Shown one piece after another: positions 39,758 through 41,337 of a stretch of DNA of 41,337 nucleotides; position 1 is the first letter of the stretch; each line of letters starts with the position of its first letter. The notes below the pieces were generated by a model. It searched no databases. It was not told where the DNA came from and was given only the letters and a program-made list of their open reading frames with translations. The position numbers and the translations under genes are program-made. The DNA lies in the NCBI GenBank assembly GCA_017465085.1, contig JAFTWW010000003.1, positions 1 to 41,337 on the forward strand. Direction: 5' to 3'. This stretch comes from Clostridia bacterium. GTDB lineage: Bacteria; Bacillota; Clostridia; Oscillospirales; Acutalibacteraceae.

Positions 39758-39976
39758 CTATTTCCTTGAGGTCTGTGAGGGAGATATCCCGAAATGCTTA
39801 CGGTAACTTCTGTATAATGTGGTGTAATTAGTGAAGCCGTATTCTTCGAATAGTTCAAGCGGCTTTTTGCCCATTTTCAGTTGCGCGTGTATTTCATTCA
39901 TCCGCTTGTCCTCTATGTACCTTTTGATGCTTACTCCAAAATCATTTTTGAACATATGAGGAATTGAAAAACACAT
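39758..39976 (-). pseudogene. Truncated AraC-family HTH remnant
   Basis: The 72-residue frame reads PHMFKNDFGVSIKRYIEDKR, then a second HTH, ELFEEYGFTNYTTLYRSYRKH, ending FGISPSQ. This is only the last two thirds of an AraC DNA-binding domain, beginning in the middle of the first HTH. The ligand-binding domain and first helices are missing, and a 35-bp palindrome lies directly upstream. The frame itself is intact and could still make a small protein, but I read it as a decayed gene. Confidence 0.7.
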
Positions 39977-39997
39977 AAGCTCTAATTATACAACGAA

Positions 39998-40032
39998 GAG
40001 GTCTGTTTCACTTATAAAGTGAAACAGACCTC
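39998..40032. terminator. 16-bp stem palindrome, probable terminator of the DUF368 gene
   Basis: GAGGTCTGTTTCACTT, loop ATA, AAGTGAAACAGACCTC. It sits 32 bases after the DUF368 stop and before the AraC remnant. The T tract is modest on both strands, so it may instead be a repeat that terminates by stem strength. Confidence 0.6.
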
Positions 40033-40063
40033 TTAATTTTAACCATCAAGCTAAACTATAGCT

Positions 40064-40894
40064 TTAGCCCTTATCATCAATATTAACTTTTTTACCAAGA
40101 TATACAAACAGCAAGGAAATTGCCAGACCGATAACAAGCATAATTACTCCTGCTAAATTTGAACCGCCTTTTGGCAGGGTGAGGAAAATTCCTCCCACGG
40201 AGCCTATCAAAAATCCCATAACCATAAAGTGCGCCATACCGCTGAATTTTGTGAAAACGAATTTGATAAGCTTCGAAGATAATATCATCGAAAGCACAAA
40301 CGCCACACCCACAACGGCTATGGTAACTATATCAAGAGCCTTGGCCGAGGCAATAAGATAATCGTAAACTCCCATAACAATTAGTATCATAGAAACGCTC
40401 ATACCGGGTATAAGACTTGCAAATCCTGCAAAAACACCGCTTAAAGCAATATACATCAGGTTAGTATTTTCTTGAGCAATCTGTGCATCTCCCACGCCCT
40501 CGCTCATTATTCCCACAACAAGAGCTATGGCAAAAGCTGCGGCGGCGCCTAAAATATAATACCACTTAAAGCTACTCTTTCGGGCCTCCTTATAAACCGT
40601 GGGCAGATTTCCTACTATAAGCCCTATAAACAGCATAAATACCGCTTTTTCGTAGGTTTCAAAAAGATAGCTGAACACTAGTACAAATAAGACCAGACTT
40701 ATTACGGCTCCTATTCCCATAGGCAAGAGGAACATAAAGTTTTTCTTAAAATTCTTAAAAGGATTTGAAGCTATATCGAGAAGCTTATCATATATACCCA
40801 TAATAATAGCCATTATACTTCCGCTGATTCCCGGCGCAAATACGCTTATTCCCAGACAAAAGCCGCAGAGAACACGATAGAAAAACGATTTCAT
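40064..40894 (-). CDS. DUF368 membrane protein, PopT-like polyprenyl-phosphate translocase
   Basis: This 276-residue polytopic protein has about eight hydrophobic segments and two copies of the family hallmark. The first is ISVFAPGISGSIMAIIMGIYD near the N-terminus and the second is SLIPGMSVSMILIVMGVYD near residue 170, an inverted-repeat-type fold. DUF368 proteins (PopT) have been reported to return undecaprenyl phosphate to the inner leaflet. ATG 40892-40894 follows GAGGTG; a GTG start at 40906 overlaps that site and is rejected. It is a single gene. Its role would support the lipid-carrier demand of the glycan operon, but no direct link is shown. Confidence 0.85.
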   Translation of the reverse strand: MKSFFYRVLCGFCLGISVFAPGISGSIMAIIMGIYDKLLDIASNPFKNFKKNFMFLLPMGIGAVISLVLFVLVFSYLFETYEKAVFMLFIGLIVGNLPTVYKEARKSSFKWYYILGAAAAFAIALVVGIMSEGVGDAQIAQENTNLMYIALSGVFAGFASLIPGMSVSMILIVMGVYDYLIASAKALDIVTIAVVGVAFVLSMILSSKLIKFVFTKFSGMAHFMVMGFLIGSVGGIFLTLPKGGSNLAGVIMLVIGLAISLLFVYLGKKVNIDDKG

Positions 40895-41026
40895 AGCACA
40901 CCTCACATTATATATTATTATACGTTACTATAAATTATATTAGATTATTTAGGAAATTTCAAGTATAAGAAGCATAAATTTGTTTTAATAACAAATACCT
41001 CCGTCACAATTGGAAAATTTTGTGTT

Positions 41027-41095
41027 GTAGGGGTGAACATTGTTCGCCATAAGGGTTGCCGAAAAACGAAACGGGCGACCACTGGTCGCCCCTAC
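41027..41095. repeat. REP-like element with GTAGGGG/CCCCTAC ends
   Basis: GTAGGGGTGAACATTGTTCG (41027-41046) and GGGCGACC-ACT-GGTCGCCC followed by CTAC (41073-41095) face each other. The ends are inverted repeats and each half is itself a near-palindrome. The surrounding 40907-41305 holds no gene on either strand that I can support. Confidence 0.7.
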
Positions 41096-41139
41096 GAAAT
41101 GCGACGAGGAGAAATGCATATATGAAAGCAACAGGTAGC

Positions 41140-41276
41140 GCAAGGCGGAGCCTTGCGAGTGAATAGTGAATAATGAATAGTGAATAATTTCGGTGTGCCT
41201 TCGGCACGATATATAATGTCGGCAAAGCCGACACATTAATTATTCAATATTCATCATTCATTTTTCATTATTCATT
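41140..41276. repeat. MITE-like element with TGAATAATGAA inverted ends and inner hairpins
   Basis: GCAAGGC-GGA-GCCTTGC (41140-41156) precedes a GTGAATAGTGAATAATGAAT arm (from 41159). Two hairpins follow, GTGCC-TTC-GGCAC and TGTCGGC-AAA-GCCGACA. A matching inverted arm closes the element (ATTATTCAATATTCATCATT to 41276). The layout resembles a miniature inverted-repeat element. It ends about 30 bases before the spoVT-like start. Confidence 0.7.
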
Positions 41277-41305
41277 AAATTAAGAGAAAGAGGAGTTAAT
41301 ATATT

Positions 41306-41337
41306 ATGAAGGCTACTGGAATAGTAAGACGCATAGA
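41306..41337 (+). CDS. spoVT: SpoVT/AbrB-type regulator, first codons only
   Basis: ATG 41306 follows AGAGGAG. The ten visible residues, MKATGIVRRI, are the nearly invariant start of SpoVT/AbrB swapped-hairpin transition regulators of spore formers. Only the first codons are present, so SpoVT is favoured over AbrB or Abh paralogues by the exact opening but not proven. Confidence 0.7.
   Translation, partial: MKATGIVRRI

Noticed and set aside
40985-41236. Minus-strand 76-83 codon frames
   Set aside because: They read through REP-like and MITE-like repeats and show no protein-like composition.

Overview
The window looks like a chromosomal segment from an anaerobic, probably gut-associated and spore-forming member of the Clostridia (Oscillospiraceae/Ruminococcaceae-like). 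The evidence is a SCIFF ranthipeptide with its radical-SAM maturase, the first codons of a SpoVT/AbrB-type regulator at the right edge, many Fe-S and flavin enzymes, consensus -35/-10 promoters of the TTGACA-17-TATAAT type, AGGAGG ribosome sites, several TTG starts, and intergenic short palindromes. No rRNA, tRNA, CRISPR array or complete insertion sequence was seen.

Layout. 1-2.1 kb: the start of a low-molecular-weight tyrosine phosphatase, a DUF559 endonuclease gene bracketed by inverted palindromic repeats, a 49-residue membrane protein and a lipoprotein. 2.1-4.2 kb (minus): a QueG-like Fe-S protein and a U32-type protein. 4.3-6.3 kb (plus): a radical SAM/SPASM protein resembling tungsten-cofactor maturases, an L-rhamnose mutarotase and a nitroreductase. 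6.3-7.7 kb (minus): a sodium:neurotransmitter-type symporter. 7.8-10.7 kb (plus): SCIFF peptide, maturase and an Orn/Lys/Arg-decarboxylase-like PLP enzyme. 10.7-12.1 kb (minus): HPr-kinase-like ATPase, PqqD-like protein and S24/S26 peptidase. 12.3-13.2 kb: a cation efflux protein, followed by an array of hairpins. 13.5-18.6 kb (minus): two tandem paralogous GH31 glycosidases, divergent from an RpiB/LacAB-type isomerase.

19.5-34.2 kb is the centrepiece: one co-directional 11-gene run behind a strong promoter. It encodes CDP-glucose formation (RfbF), 4,6-dehydration (RfbG), C3 deoxygenation (RfbH), a TPP-dependent acetolactate-synthase-like enzyme and an SDR reductase. It also encodes a GtrA-like flippase, a GtrB-like polyprenyl-phosphate glycosyltransferase and four large polytopic proteins, at least two of GT87 or GtrII type. 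The simplest reading is synthesis of a CDP-activated 3,6-dideoxysugar carrying a two-carbon branch (yersiniose-like), with lipid-linked sugar donors and membrane glycosyltransferases decorating a cell-surface polymer. The reductase partner of RfbH (DdhD/E3 type) is not in the window.

34.2-41.3 kb: a two-subunit aconitase-X hydro-lyase and an enoate-reductase-like flavoenzyme preceded by a MarR regulator with a palindromic operator (all minus), a divergent AraC regulator, a truncated AraC remnant, a DUF368 (PopT-like) membrane protein, and a repeat-rich stretch before the spoVT-like start. Function calls rest on motifs and family resemblance read by eye; no database search was run.
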